Positions 11,650 to 23,139 of a stretch of 64,000 nucleotides of DNA are shown here, in pieces (positions within the stretch are counted from its first letter, which is position 1; the number at the start of each line of letters is the position of its first letter). This DNA is from Antedon mediterranea. Lineage: Eukaryota; Echinodermata; Crinoidea; Comatulida; Antedonidae. The notes beneath the pieces are model-generated. The model was not told the origin of the DNA and ran no database searches. It saw only the letters and a program-made list of their open reading frames with translations. Both the position numbers and the translations under genes were made by a program. The stretch is taken from positions 17,585,001-17,649,000 of the forward strand of contig NC_092680.1 of the NCBI RefSeq assembly GCF_964355755.1, given 5' to 3'.

Positions 11650-12590
11650 AAATATTTCTTATTACATTTGTTTCTTTTTCTATAACATTGAGTAAACATT
11701 GTATAAACAACCCATGCAAAAATCACCATCATATATTCCCAACTTAATTATACGTAGATCTTCAGTCTTTAGGAGATCTCTAGGTCGACTACTAATAGTA
11801 CATTTGTTCAGCCTTTGGAGTTGCAGCTCCTAACTGTGGAACAGTCTTCCTAACTCCATTAAAAATGCACAATCTATCGAAGTTGTCAAAACTGTTTATT
11901 TTAAAGCGCTTTGGGATATATATACATTTGACAACATTAACATGCAAGGAATCTAAGTTTCATGAAATGGATAATGTTTTTAAACATTAAAACTTAACTT
12001 AAAAGTATAGAATTGATTGTAATCTTACCTAAGCCTACTCGGTAGACTTAATATCCCCTGAGTGATCAGTTCAATTTATTTCCTTAATGCTGGATATATT
12101 GGAGGACTCGGAGCAACACGTACCGTTTAAGAACTTAGGTTAATTACTAACTTCTATGTCCAAACAATAAATCGAAACTGGTCTATCTGCTTAAAATCTT
12201 GAAGTTCATACTTTATCGATACTTAATCAATCTTCCTCTCTCTATTCGGACTACACTGATCCATTTGTAGATACACAACCAACAAATGTACAACAAATAA
12301 AAGTAACGTACTAACCATTGAATCAAACAAATTTATTTCCCGGTTCGTCAATCCCTGACATTTATTCTTTAAATGACAAAGGCATAATCCTACGTTATAA
12401 AAACCTTACCTCACAAATATATTATTATACATTATAATATTGTTAATAATTGACAAAGGCTTAATAGCACTCTAGAAGAAGGAACGAACTACATTTGTGA
12501 TCAGCAAACAGACGGAAATCAGATGATACGTATTAAGTATTTTTTGAGAGATAAAAGAACCTGAAGAAACGAATTGACTTATTCAGAACG
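11650..12590. repeat. Duplicated upstream flank, unit of copy 2
   Basis: Partner of 5000-5995, in the same orientation relative to its gene. It contains the same ordered blocks with small insertions and deletions. Confidence 0.8.
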
Positions 12591-13234
12591 ATTGTTGTGT
12601 GCATGACTCATTTATCTATTTTATTTTTTCGTATCATTTTCTATACATATTTTCAGGTAGTTTTTGGGTTGTCCCTTTGCTCTCTTTGCTTTTCGCTGAT
12701 ATATTAGAATCTACTGTAATTTGATTGAATTCTTCAATTAGAATTCATTGGTTCTCTCGCAATAAAGCTAATGCAAAGGCACAACATAGTATATCACTTA
12801 TAATAATGGACATTTCATTATTATTTATTTCTTTATTATAATATTACTTTTAATATGTTACTATCAGATACTATAAGTTACATATCAGTTCTTTTGTTTG
12901 TAATGTGTGTCTGTTGTTTATACAATTCATTCCTTACTCAAAAGCAATACATTAGCTCAAGATCTGTTATAATTTTAAATACAATTATCCACTTTTAAAG
13001 ACATAATAGTGTAAGTATACAGTCACAAAAGGTAATTTTATAAACAGACAAAGGGTATATTCCCCTTAAGTCCCTAGGTATTTTTATCAAATGGTATAAA
13101 ATAAGTATGTAGTAGATCATACATAAAACCATAAAAGGCAATAACAATGCTACCCTGCTTGTTAAAGTGTAATCAGGTGATTTGGGTACGATAATATTTA
13201 ATTTTAAGTATTTGTAAAATAAAAAGCTATACAC

Positions 13235-13310
13235 CTAAATAAATTCCTGTCATTTGATTGGACGATCGTGGGTCACATGGCGTGCAATACAGTAGTACGC
13301 ACTATTAAAC
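13235..13310 (+). repeat. Dispersed repeat shared with the channel gene
   Basis: The block ATTCCTGTCATTTGATTGGA and the following GGGTCACATGGCGTGCAATA reappear inverted and slightly diverged at 37375-37455, inside a channel intron. It is probably a short transposable element. Ends were not determined. Confidence 0.6.
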
Positions 13311-13559
13311 GATCGTTTAATAGTAGGCCTATTTTTGCGAATGTTATTTTTATGACTGGTTTAGCAATGAAAGTACATTTTTGGAGAGATAAATACTGTA
13401 TGTACTAATTTAGATCAAAAAAGCATTTAAATTAGCTTTAGATCATTTTTAGGATTTTGATTAATTAATGGGAACATCTCTACCAGATGTGGAATCGTTG
13501 GAAAGAAACAAATAATTTTAAAATAATACTTGTTGCAGGATTTAGCTTTTTTTTATTAT

Positions 13560-13725
13560 TTATGTTTTAGTTTTTAGGCTAGTTAGGGACGTAGGGGGAC
13601 ACAATTTATCAAGCTCTTTTGAGTTTTTATGTGTTTCCTTTTCATCTTTATTTTATGTTCTCATATATTGTTGTATATTTTCATGATTGATGTTGAATAA
13701 AGAATATTTGAAATTTGAAATTAGC
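13560..13725 (+). mobile_element. LINE 3' tail-like block
   Basis: A T-rich 3'-UTR-like stretch leads to AATAAAGAATATTTGAAATT and a short TTGAAA-type repeated tail, the usual look of a severely 5'-truncated LINE. No coding part remains. Confidence 0.35.
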
Positions 13726-14946
13726 CTAGAAAAGTTCTAAGTGTCTGTCGAAGTTTTGCCTTGCAGCCTAGCTAATACCTTGAACTATGGGTAATATGCA
13801 TAACCAAAAAGATGTTCACAAAGAAACACATTACAAAAGTAAGACAAGATTTAATGGTACGTTTTGTATTAGTCTTTCTTGAATTAGGTGTGTTTAAACG
13901 AACAGATTGGCATTATGTTAATCAACTATAAGTAACACCTTAATCTATATATAAATGTACGTAAGGGCAAAATTCGGTAAATTGCGCGTTATTTCAAGAA
14001 TGTTTACTCGATGGTATAAAGTTGGTTCATACTTTCGGTACAGATTGTAACCACACGACGTAATCCTGTTCAATAATTAAATTGAGTTAGATCATAAGTT
14101 ATTGACAATTAAAACTAATCGGTTCAACGATTTGTCCCAAATGGGGGTGTTTTCCGATCGTGGTAGACACTGTCTAATGGATGTCCATCTTGAAAAATAC
14201 CCGCACACAATAATACGAGGATGCTTCGCATTTTCCTATCTCCTCCTACGATAATTGTTTTCAATAGGTGAAAATCCGTTTAACAGATCGAGTACAGCCT
14301 CATAATGTTGAAGATAGGTTGATTTTCTAAAAAAAATACTATTTTAATATACGTTTATACAAATGTATTGATTTGCAATGAATGGAACATTCCAATATCT
14401 CAGTTGGTTTAACACAAGTAGGTAAATTTATGGGCCATTAGGGGATAAGCTTGAAATATTTAGATATAAAACATGAAAACAATATTTCGTTACTGAGTGG
14501 ATAAAGAATAAAGGCCTATTTAAAAATTGTTTCTCTTTGTACCATCCTCTTCCCATTCTCTCAACCCGAATGTTATTACAAACAAAACACAAATTGTTTA
14601 AAATCAGTCCAAATAAAAAAACGTAGACTTATTTTGTGACAAGTTTCTCTTTCGAAATAATTCCCAAGGTGATAATTTTAGTTGACTACATAAATTATCG
14701 TGTCTATTTATTTATTTCTCTGTAAACGAAAATCATGTATTATAGTCCTGCAGTACGTACATTTGAAATCACCAGTTTTTTTACGCCGAAATTACTGTGT
14801 ATTTGAGAACCATCTGTGGGCGCGGCACGACCTAGATGGGACGCGATTGAAGCGAGCGTATCATCTAGTTATGTTAATTTACTGTACCGTTTGCATAGAT
14901 GTATATAATATACAACTGAATGGATACAGAAGATACATACACTATT

Positions 14947-14991
14947 TTATTGTTTGATGATCGTTGTCGGTCTACTGCAGGTAAAACGGAA
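14947..14991 (-). CDS. Terminal coding exon of ROCO-like copy 3
   Basis: Acceptor TTTTTTCAG at 14992-15000, then 14 codons (FRFTCSRPTTIIKQ) and TAA. The stop overlaps an AATAAA signal. It joins in phase to the donor GAT|GTAACT at 15200/15199 (208-base intron). Conservation with 7016-7060, including acceptor and frame, supports real splicing. Confidence 0.65.
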   Translation of the reverse strand, partial: FRFTCSRPTTIIKQ

Positions 14992-15199
14992 CTGAAAAAA
15001 CAACAAAAAACAAAGCGTTTAAAATTAAAATAATACACAAATTAATGATTTATCTTTGTATACACACATTGGAATATGGCCGCGTTACATATTACTATGA
15101 CTATGTGGCTATCTGGCCTCTCATTGAGACTTTGGAGTGAAATTATAAAAGCAAACATTATAGTAGGCTTAATAGAAGAAAAAAAGGTAAAATAGTTAC
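14992..15199. repeat. Small intron and duplicated flank, copy 3
   Basis: The intron shares long blocks with 7061-7262, such as the one around GGAATATGGCCGCGTTACAT. Conserved GT and AG ends flank it. It belongs to the duplicated downstream flank. Confidence 0.65.
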
Positions 15200-18031
15200 A
15201 TCTGGTTTACGATAAACTTTGTGGTGTTTATCTGGTCTGTATTCATCCAATGCAGAAGCATCTTTACTTATTCCAACAAGATTCACCAAACACATCGTTC
15301 CATCCAATGAACTACATCTTTCACACACTGGACCAAAAAGATGCTGATCACGAAAGTAATCCGGATTAAATGTCTGTAAGACTATTTCTTCAATGAAAGT
15401 ATGCATTTTCTGTAAGATATTTACTGACTGACTCGGGATTTCTTTAGACACTGACAGCTTGATGATATTTCTATCGTATAAGAAAATACTGCCAGAAGAA
15501 ACTGTTTTAGTGTTTATTTGGAAAAACAATGTTTCACTTGCTTTGAAATGTGCAGAGTTATAATATATTCGAGTCCAATCAAAAAAATGGCAGCATTTTG
15601 CAATAAGTCGAAGAAATATAAATTCTAGCAAAACTTCACCAAAATCGAAATAAAATATGTCAGAAGTATGATCACTATAATTAATTTCATCAATTTTGGG
15701 CAATTTGCAAGGAAGACAGAATGTTCCAACTTGATCAACTTGATTAGTTATTGTAAGTGGAAACATCAACTGTGTACCCACCAAATACTTAATCACATAA
15801 GGATAAACTCTCCAAATTCCTTTCATTCGGCAAATGTGTTCCAATAGTCTACTGTCTACAATCCCTGTTTCTTGTAATCGCTGCCAAAGATCAGACACGG
15901 CTCTGTTTCTTTTGTGTGGTTCAGGTACATTCACTAATAATTTCAGAATGTCTATTAATACCTGAGGATCACAAACAACATAATTCTGAAGTAGTTCATC
16001 AAGTTCATTGTATATGATATCTCCTGATTTATCCAAGAACTTCAAAAGCTGACGTACCTCAAATTTCACAAAAATAGTGCTTGTTAACTTTAATTCATTT
16101 TCAATATCTTTTATACTCACAATAACGGACTGTCTATGACGAAATCCATTTAACGTGTTTTTAAATAATAAGTATTTTAAAGAAAACTTTTCACAAAAGT
16201 ATTTCAATTTCGATACTTCACTATATACCCTTTCTCGTAAGATGTTAAGCTCCTTATCAATTTTAAATGCATTTTCAATAAAAAAGCAAAGTCTTCCACT
16301 TGGATGAAAAGCAAGCAATCTTGAAAATCTTTTGTAAAGATGTGTATTTACAAATTTATCAAACGTAGAAAACGCTTTTTCATCACGTACACTCCCTCTT
16401 CTTGTTCCTACAAGAAACACTACAGCATTCTCAATATCAACATGCATAGCAATAGATTGTAACCAGAATTGTAGCCGTTTAATGTATCTATCAGGATTAG
16501 AAATCGCCGCTACAGCGTTGAAAACAACCAAGTATACGCCTTGCTTTGGCATAAACAGATGGTGTGTATTATAGTACATTTCTTGTCCTGAAAAATCCCA
16601 TAAACTTAGTCTGGCATCAATATTTGTTTCATTTCGAAGATCTGCTTTCATTGATTTTCTGATATGCAGTATTGGTATTGATGACGTAGTTTTTACTTTG
16701 ACATAAGCTAATAACTCATAGATAATAAACGCAACAATTGGCGCAAAAAATAAAAAGTCCAAACAATACCGTGATTTTGAATGATTATGGCCATTGATTA
16801 CATTAATTAAATTGTTTTTATTTCCAAATTCCCAGCCACATATTTTTGCTAAACATATCCCCGCAATAAAACCAAAAGATTTCTTTAAAATGTAATTTTC
16901 AGGCACATAGCCGTAAGCCATAACCTTTCTTCCTAATAAAACCCCGGATGTTAACGAAAATACAATTGCAAGCAAGCAAAATAAAATAGATATGTCAACA
17001 AAATTGTTTCTTCCGAAATAACATGTCGTTGCAATGATAATGATTATGTTAAGTAATAACACAATAGTAAACTTTCTTCGACTAATTGAAAATATTTTTG
17101 TGTGAATGCTTCTATAAATTACTGTTATAATTACAGCAGAAATGACGAATTCAATATATAGTTTGCAAATAAATGACAGTTTTTCTAAAAAGAATTCCAT
17201 AGAAATAATGTATTGTTTTGGATGTACCATGATGCACAATGCTAAACAGATACCCGTTCTACCACCTGTACCTATGAGCAATCCGACGATGAACGAACCC
17301 AATCCATACAAGCAAACAATCATTAGTGGTGCTGTCACATAAACCCATGTATTTAACTCCATACTTTGTACGTGTTCAGTCTGCTCACTTAATTGTGTTG
17401 CTTTATCTACAAGGACCATCACTATAGTGCATCCACAACCAAAGCGATATGCACTGTGGACATCACATATTGTCATAATACAAACTATGTATAACCACAC
17501 GACTGGACCAAACCCGAATGTAAACCCACCAAAACACAGTATGACAGTAAAAGGGATCAGATACAACATTAGATAACACGTCTCCTCCAGTAGCTTTCGG
17601 ATTGATAATGTATTTGTGTCAGACGAACTAAAGACTCTCGATATCTTACGTTTACTCTGTTGGAGCACATGTGATACTGTCCACCACGCTGCTGAACTTT
17701 CATAATCTTCAAGTGGAGTGCTGGTCACTTCACACCATTTACTATTAACATCACTAACGTTCACGGAAACAGTGTTTGTTTCTATTTCGACTGTACTAGG
17801 CTCTTCTGGTCGAAAATCTTTTCCTTGTAAACGCCTGCAGGTTGACGTTTTCCCGGCACCATGATCACCCATAATAAGAAGCTTGGTTCTGTTAAATGGT
17901 ACTTTTCCTCTTTCTTGAGCAGTTTTGTAAGCTTCTTTAATCTCGGTATCGTCTGCTAAAACTCGCATGTTAAAACTTCGCTTGAACGATTCAGCTAATC
18001 CTTTCAAGTAATTCATCATCTTTTTATCCAT
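15200..18031 (-). CDS. ROCO-like GTPase split by a multi-pass membrane insert, copy 3
   Basis: Open from MDKKMMNYLKGL to the splice donor (944 codons). With the terminal exon the protein is 958 residues. P-loop GDHGAGKT lies near residues 55-62, the membrane block from about 150 to 440, then LWDFSGQEMYYNTHHLF, the degenerate G4 FLVGTRRGS, COR-like sequence and CERCSS. Read without splicing, the frame continues 13 hydrophobic codons into the intron and stops at 15158. The N-terminal 120 residues and the Roc-COR half are nearly identical to copy 1, while the membrane block is visibly more diverged. The serine in DFSGQ replaces the alanine of the other copies. It is the best candidate for the intact gene of the array. 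Confidence 0.87.
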
Positions 18032-18901
18032 TTTATTCTGGTATGTATATCTTTTCTATAAACAAAGTGAAATCAGAGGATTTAAAAGTGAAACAAATAA
18101 GAAAAAATACATTAAAGGGCAATTGGATTTGGTGTGCTCCTTATGAATTTACACTTATCTTGCTATATATTTTATTTGCTTGTTAGTTTTTTTAGCTTGA
18201 ATTTACAAATTCATTGACAGCTGTTTCACGTTTTAGAAAAAGAAATTGACAAAATGGGAAAGATAGGATGATTATCAAATAATTACGAATGTATCAATTT
18301 AGATATTGTTGATTATTATTATTTGCTCTTTCCTGGTAATACAATACTGTAGTAGTGATTTTGACGATTTTCCCCTCTTGGTAAAACTTGTGAAAAATTG
18401 TACCTATTGCAGACTACTGCACATGCGCTGCTCCGAGATCTCAATTTGTATTGAAAACATGAAATACTATTATGCTTTGATTGAACAATACAAAACACTT
18501 CTTTCATGAAATGGAAAGTATTTCCTGTTAATTTGTGCATGTATTCTATAGTTTCAATAATATCAGATTATAAATATGATTACTTAGCATTTCCTTTTCA
18601 ATATTCGTCCACAGCATAATGTTTATTTTTCTTGGGAAGGCTTGCTTGATTATTATAAGGTTTATCTATATAACCAACAGCTTCACCCAATGTATTTGTT
18701 CGTATTACATTATGTGTTTTTATTAGTGTTATTTCGTATCCACAGTATACTGTATAGCCTAAATTAATTGGTAGGCCTATATTCTATCCTATCCTACTTA
18801 GTGTAGGCCGCCTATTAAGTTCATACAGTATGTTTAGTAATTCGCTATGTAAGATAGATGTTAATTATGACATGACATTATGACAATGGTACAGTATTCA
18901 G

Positions 18902-18990
18902 CAAGCGTAGCTGTGTGGCTTAGTGGGCTTGTGAAGAGGATATAGATTAAGGGTTGCAGGTTTCGAACTTTACTTGACGTTTTTTTTTTA
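18902..18990 (+). mobile_element. tRNA-SINE-like fragment
   Basis: An A-box-like GTGTGGCTTAGTGGG is followed at the right distance by a B-box-like GCAGGTTTCGAACT and a T run. It is too degenerate to fold as a tRNA. Confidence 0.35.
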
Positions 18991-19754
18991 TTAGTTTTTA
19001 ATATTTAGGAACGAGTTTTATATTTAGGAACGATTTTTATATTCAGGAATGAGTTTTAGGAATGCAATTTTACCGTACCTTTAACAAACGGAATCCCCCT
19101 CTATAATTACTCTGCCTTTGGTTTTTAGAAGTATAAATACGGTACCGTAATTTTAGCCACGGCGTATATTATTTCAACCACCCTTTTCTTCTGAATATAT
19201 ATATCAATAATATATTACGAAAGAAATACAATTATACTTCTTTCTTGTATTTAATTTAACACAAACATTTTAATACTGTCATCATACCAGGCCGAACGAT
19301 AAACATTATGTACTTCCTTGTTGTACAGTAAGTCTATACCGGATATATTCACGGACCAACTAACACATCTATTTTAATAGGCCTACATATCTTTAAATAA
19401 CCAGTCAATATCTCCCTGGACTAACTGGTCCATAATTCATAACTTAATTCAATGAAAGGTAATGAGAATACTTTACCGTTATGAAGATATTGTAGATCAA
19501 TCTTCGCCTTTCTACTTTGTCACAAAACGTAAATAATATTCTGTTGCACTCAACCTGCTAAAATGACTGCGCCCTCTCCAGACGCAGTAACAAAAGAATA
19601 CACATTTTATTAAAATAACTTAATAGATATTTTAAATAACAAAACTAATTCAACTAATTTCTTCGTCAAAATGGTTTCCTTCACATGTAATTGGTCATGC
19701 TCTTATGGATATAATATACATATGCAGCATTTTTGGTTGTTTGTTTGATTATAT

Positions 19755-19895
19755 GGTCATACCAGGGAAGATTGAAATCTTCTCTGGTCATACAACCCCG
19801 ATACATCAGGTTCATACTATGTTTTGACGAGTGATGTTTTAGGCATTTTCCGAAAAAATCTCTGTACTAAGTACAGGGATTTTTCTGGTTTTATG
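19755..19895. repeat. Two consecutive stem-loops
   Basis: The first is CCAGGGAAGATT paired with AATCTTCTCTGG around a short loop. The second pairs AAAAAATCTCTGTAC with GTACAGGGATTTTT. Neither is linked to a gene. They may be remnants of a palindromic MITE. Confidence 0.5.
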
Positions 19896-20164
19896 AAACA
19901 ATAACTGTAGGACTTTGAACAGAAGCTATAAATAGAAATCATTGCTTGTTTGTTTGTAAACTTTTATTTACATGTTCATTTGACTCAATTTTTCTTGATA
20001 ACATTAAAATTAGGCATCGACATGTTAATACATTTTTTTTTTCATTCATTTAAAAGTTAAAACTGATTCCGTCAAGTACTGTCTTCCTGGAAGATTTAAG
20101 AGGTTATGGAACAACCGGTGGGGATAGAAGATTCGTTAGTTTGTGACAGCTGGCTTACCTTCAA

Positions 20165-20385
20165 GAATACATTAAAACTTCATTTTAATCTTTCTCGATA
20201 ATAGAAAAATTCATTATTATTATTTAATAACATTTATTGTATCTTTTACTGGATGTGTAATAATTTAAAACTACATTTGAACCTTTTTCGATCATGGAAC
20301 AATTCATTTTCGTCATTATTATTATTTAATAACATTTATTGTATCTTTTACTGGATGTGTAAAACTAATTTAAATCGTAAATAGA
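20165..20385 (+). repeat. Two-unit tandem duplication
   Basis: Two copies of about 115 bases share ATTTAATAACATTTATTGTA and TCTTTTACTGGATGTGTAA, separated only by small changes. Confidence 0.75.
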
Positions 20386-20443
20386 ATTTGAAATAGTTTG
20401 TTATTATATAAAAATTTAAATTAATTAATAAACAAAAACTTCG

Positions 20444-20475
20444 AGAGAGGGCGTATATAATTAGGATCCAAGTTA
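20444..20475 (+). repeat. LTR-like repeat, left copy
   Basis: The 25-base block beginning AGAGAGGGCGTATATAATTA recurs with one change at 24701-24725. Together they frame the composite retroelement. The sequences beyond differ, so this is at best a fragment of a 5' LTR. Confidence 0.5.
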
Positions 20476-20929
20476 AACGAACTTCCAAAGATGGAACCCA
20501 GTCAGCGGGTATAGAATTACCTAAACAACGCTGTAGACGTCAACTCTTAATGTTTCCGATGTCTTTAATATACATCACACATGGCTAGGAATTGTGATGG
20601 AAATAGCAGGTGTGGTAGTGATCGTCACCAGACTGTATTCCATGGTGACCATCCGCAGAAGGCGATGACGGGAAACAAGTCAAGGTGGAGCAAAAGGCGA
20701 ATGGTGGGAAGCAAGTAAAAGTGGAGCAAAAGGCGAAGGAAAGAGACAAAGTTAGTGGTGTGCTAAAATTTCTTTAGCAAAAATATATTTAGAAGACCAT
20801 CCTAACACTTTCATAAAAACCTACATTATACTAGACGACCAAAGCAATCGCTCGTTGTGTCCAAGATTCGACCTTTTTAACATAAATGCAAGACTTACGT
20901 CGTGTACTTTGAAGACCTGTTCGGGAGCA

Positions 20930-21400
20930 GCTGAAGTTTAAGGCCGAAAGCTGGAGATGCTGATAATTGAGTTCATGGATAACAAAAAAAGAATAACAGT
21001 ACCATCGCTACTTGAATGTAATGACATACCTTGGAACAATACAAGGCAGAAAGGCACTTTAACAAGCAGTTCAAAATGTTCTGCCCATACGAGTATACAC
21101 TTCTAAACCACTGGTCATAGCGGAACGTTTTCGTTTCCATAAACGCGATCAGCTAGGGGGAGTCTATCACAGCCTGGCTACCTAGCAGAACTCAGGAGAC
21201 TGGCAGCACAATGTGATTTAGGTACCCAACTCACATAAACACTTAGAGATAGGTTAGTCTGTGGATTAGTAAATTCTAAGATACGGAAACGCTTACTAGC
21301 AGAAGCTAAATTAACACTCGAAAAGGCTGTTTAAGTAGCTGTAGCAATGGACACAGCTGTAGTGGACACAGCACAATTGCAAAATCATATCAAACTAGTG
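20930..21400 (+). pseudogene. Ty3/gypsy gag remnant
   Basis: Fragments in shifting frames resemble gag of Ty3/gypsy elements: an AERFRFHKR block near 21120, LAELRRLAAQCDLGTQLT near 21180-21230, and LRDRLVCGLVNSKIRKRLL near 21245-21300. Stops and shifts separate them. No protease is recognisable before the reverse transcriptase. Confidence 0.65.
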
Positions 21401-21414
21401 TTGAACTCGGGTTA

Positions 21415-22450
21415 TTGTACATAGCATGGAATCGAACATATTTAGCACATACCCACAGTTATTCCAAGGTATCGGAAAGATTTAAAAAAATTAAACTTCA
21501 CATTGACATAGAACCAAAAACACAGAATTTGAGAACAATACCTTTTCATGTACGAAACGACGTCGACATTGAGATCCAACGACTGCTGGGTGAAGGTGTC
21601 ATAGGACCGATGGAAGTACCGACACCATGGGTCTCTCCCATCGTTACTCCACCTAAGAAAAATGGAAGCGTAAGAATCTGCGTCGATATGAGAGAAGCTA
21701 ATAAAGCAATCAAAAGGGAAAGGTACCGTACACTATGCCAACAATTGGTGAATTAATAAACGAGACAAACGGTGCAACAGTCTTCAGTACTCTTGATTTA
21801 AGTGCTGGATACCATCAATTCGAACTCGAGGAAGACAGCAAATCAATCACTGTTTTTACAACAAACAGAGGACTCTACCGCTATAAGAGGCTCATGTTCG
21901 GTGTGAATGCGGCAAGCGAAAAGTTTCAGAAAGCTGTACGACAAATTGTAGTCGGATTATCAGGTGTCATTAACATTTCTGACGACATAATTGTGTTCGG
22001 TAAAACACAATGCGAACACGATGACAATCTCCAAAAAGTGATTCAGCGATTGTTAGACTGTAACCCACGACTCAATCGCGAAAAATGCCAAATATCTCAA
22101 CAAAAAGTAACATACTTCGGACATGTATTCTCCGCAAAAGGAATCAGTCCAGACCCAACAAAATATCAAGGACACTAAGGTACCCTCTAACGCGAGTGAA
22201 ATGCGCTCATTTTTGAGACGGACACAATACGTTTCTCGATTTATACAAAGCTATGCATCCATTACCGCTCCATTACGCGAGTTTAAAAAAAAAGAAACTC
22301 CATTTGTATGATCAGAATGCGGCATTCAACAGGCTAGAAGACGCACTTACCAGTGACACGACGATGACATATTACGATGCAACCAAATCATCTGTAGTAA
22401 TACTGTACGCGATTTAAAGTATATTTACCGATCAAAAACCGCTGGTACCA
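21415..22450 (+). pseudogene. Ty3/gypsy reverse transcriptase and RNase H remnant
   Basis: Two overlapping frames, 21415-21756 and 21735-22178, carry the RT core: TPWVSPIVTPPKKNGSVRIC, ATVFSTLDLSAGYHQFELEE, RYKRLMFGVNAASEKFQKAV and the catalytic block ISDDIIVFG. The last of these is the usual SDD form in this gypsy group. A third frame continues with NASEMRSFLRRTQYVSRFI, then RLEDALTSDTTMTYYDAT, the start of RNase H. A frameshift near 21725 and another near 22165 show that it is dead. Confidence 0.9.
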
Positions 22451-22469
22451 ATATTTAACAGTACATATT

Positions 22470-22760
22470 TGAAGTAAGCGGAATAAATAGCCCAGCAGAT
22501 TATCTGTTCAGGTACCATACGCATACTAGAGGTAAAACGATGACGGGCCAGTATGTTCGCTATATACAGTATGCAGCAACGCTATAAAACAGCGATGACG
22601 CTTGAACACGTCAGAAACACCATGAAACGCGATAGCATCCTATCTCTGGTGATATCCAGGCATGTTTCATCAAGTATACCTTCGTTCAGAAAACAAACCA
22701 TTACTAAGGTTTATCTAGAGGAATTGCGACGAAAATTTAGAACCCACGATTTATCATGAT
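22470..22760 (+). pseudogene. Ty3/gypsy spacer before the integrase
   Basis: A shifted frame shows SPADYLFRYHTHTR and then AMTLEHVRNTMKRDSILSLV, matching the segment between RNase H and integrase in gypsy elements. Most of RNase H is deleted before it, and no gypsy integrase follows. Sequence switches to BEL/Pao at about 22760. Confidence 0.7.
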
Positions 22761-22980
22761 CCGTACTCATATTCGGGTCTACATGCAGTCTCTGTTGTGC
22801 AACTTATGCCTTCCAGAGTCTCATTGATGGAAACTGTACAACTGATCCTGGAATTAAATGATCTGTGTTAAAAGCCTTCTATGTCGATAATTGCTTCGAA
22901 CAAACTCCTTCCAAAATGTACATGGAACGCAATGATAGATAACAGTGAATGTTCCAATACCAGCTGAAGACGTTAGCCAC
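22760..22980 (+). pseudogene. BEL/Pao reverse transcriptase fragment
   Basis: Short in-frame pieces resemble the 3' part of a BEL/Pao RT, including a KAFYVDNCFEQ block; YVDN stands where the catalytic YVDD lies in related elements. Frames are broken. The 5' part of the RT, gag and protease are absent. Confidence 0.6.
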
Positions 22981-23139
22981 ATAATTGAGCAGCTTCTCCG
23001 AAATTCAAAAGATGCTCATATAATACCAGTCCAATTGAAAAGAATGAAAAAGATAAAAACCAAGAGTTCATTGATTGCAAAAAAACTCATACCTTGAAGA
23101 ATAAGTTTCACAATCCTTATTATCAAAATGTCAATGCTG

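Larger units (their letters stand above)
10094..14946. other. Intergenic region between copies 2 and 3
   Basis: No supported protein gene. It holds a tRNA-like sequence at 10903-10974, the duplicated upstream flank at 11650-12590, a dispersed repeat at 13235-13310 and a LINE-tail-like block at 13560-13725. The rest is AT-rich and featureless to me. Confidence 0.5.
18032..20430. other. Intergenic region right of the GTPase array
   Basis: No supported gene. It contains a weak tRNA-SINE-like block (18902-18990), two small stem-loops (19755-19895) and a tandem duplication (20165-20385). The sequence just right of 18031 is the presumed 5' side of copy 3. Unlike for copies 1 and 2, the duplicated upstream flank was not recognised. 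Confidence 0.5.

Noticed and set aside
15158-15199. Hydrophobic C-terminal tail of copy 3 taken as an extra membrane anchor
   Set aside because: It is probably intron read-through; the tails differ between copies exactly after a conserved splice donor.
1192-18031. GTPase copies considered as retrocopies because each is nearly intronless
   Set aside because: No poly-A tails or target duplications are seen, a small intron and terminal exon are retained, and flanking DNA is duplicated with the genes.
21960-22000. SDD in place of YxDD in the gypsy RT taken as a disabling mutation
   Set aside because: SDDIIV is the usual form in this gypsy group; the element is dead because of frameshifts.
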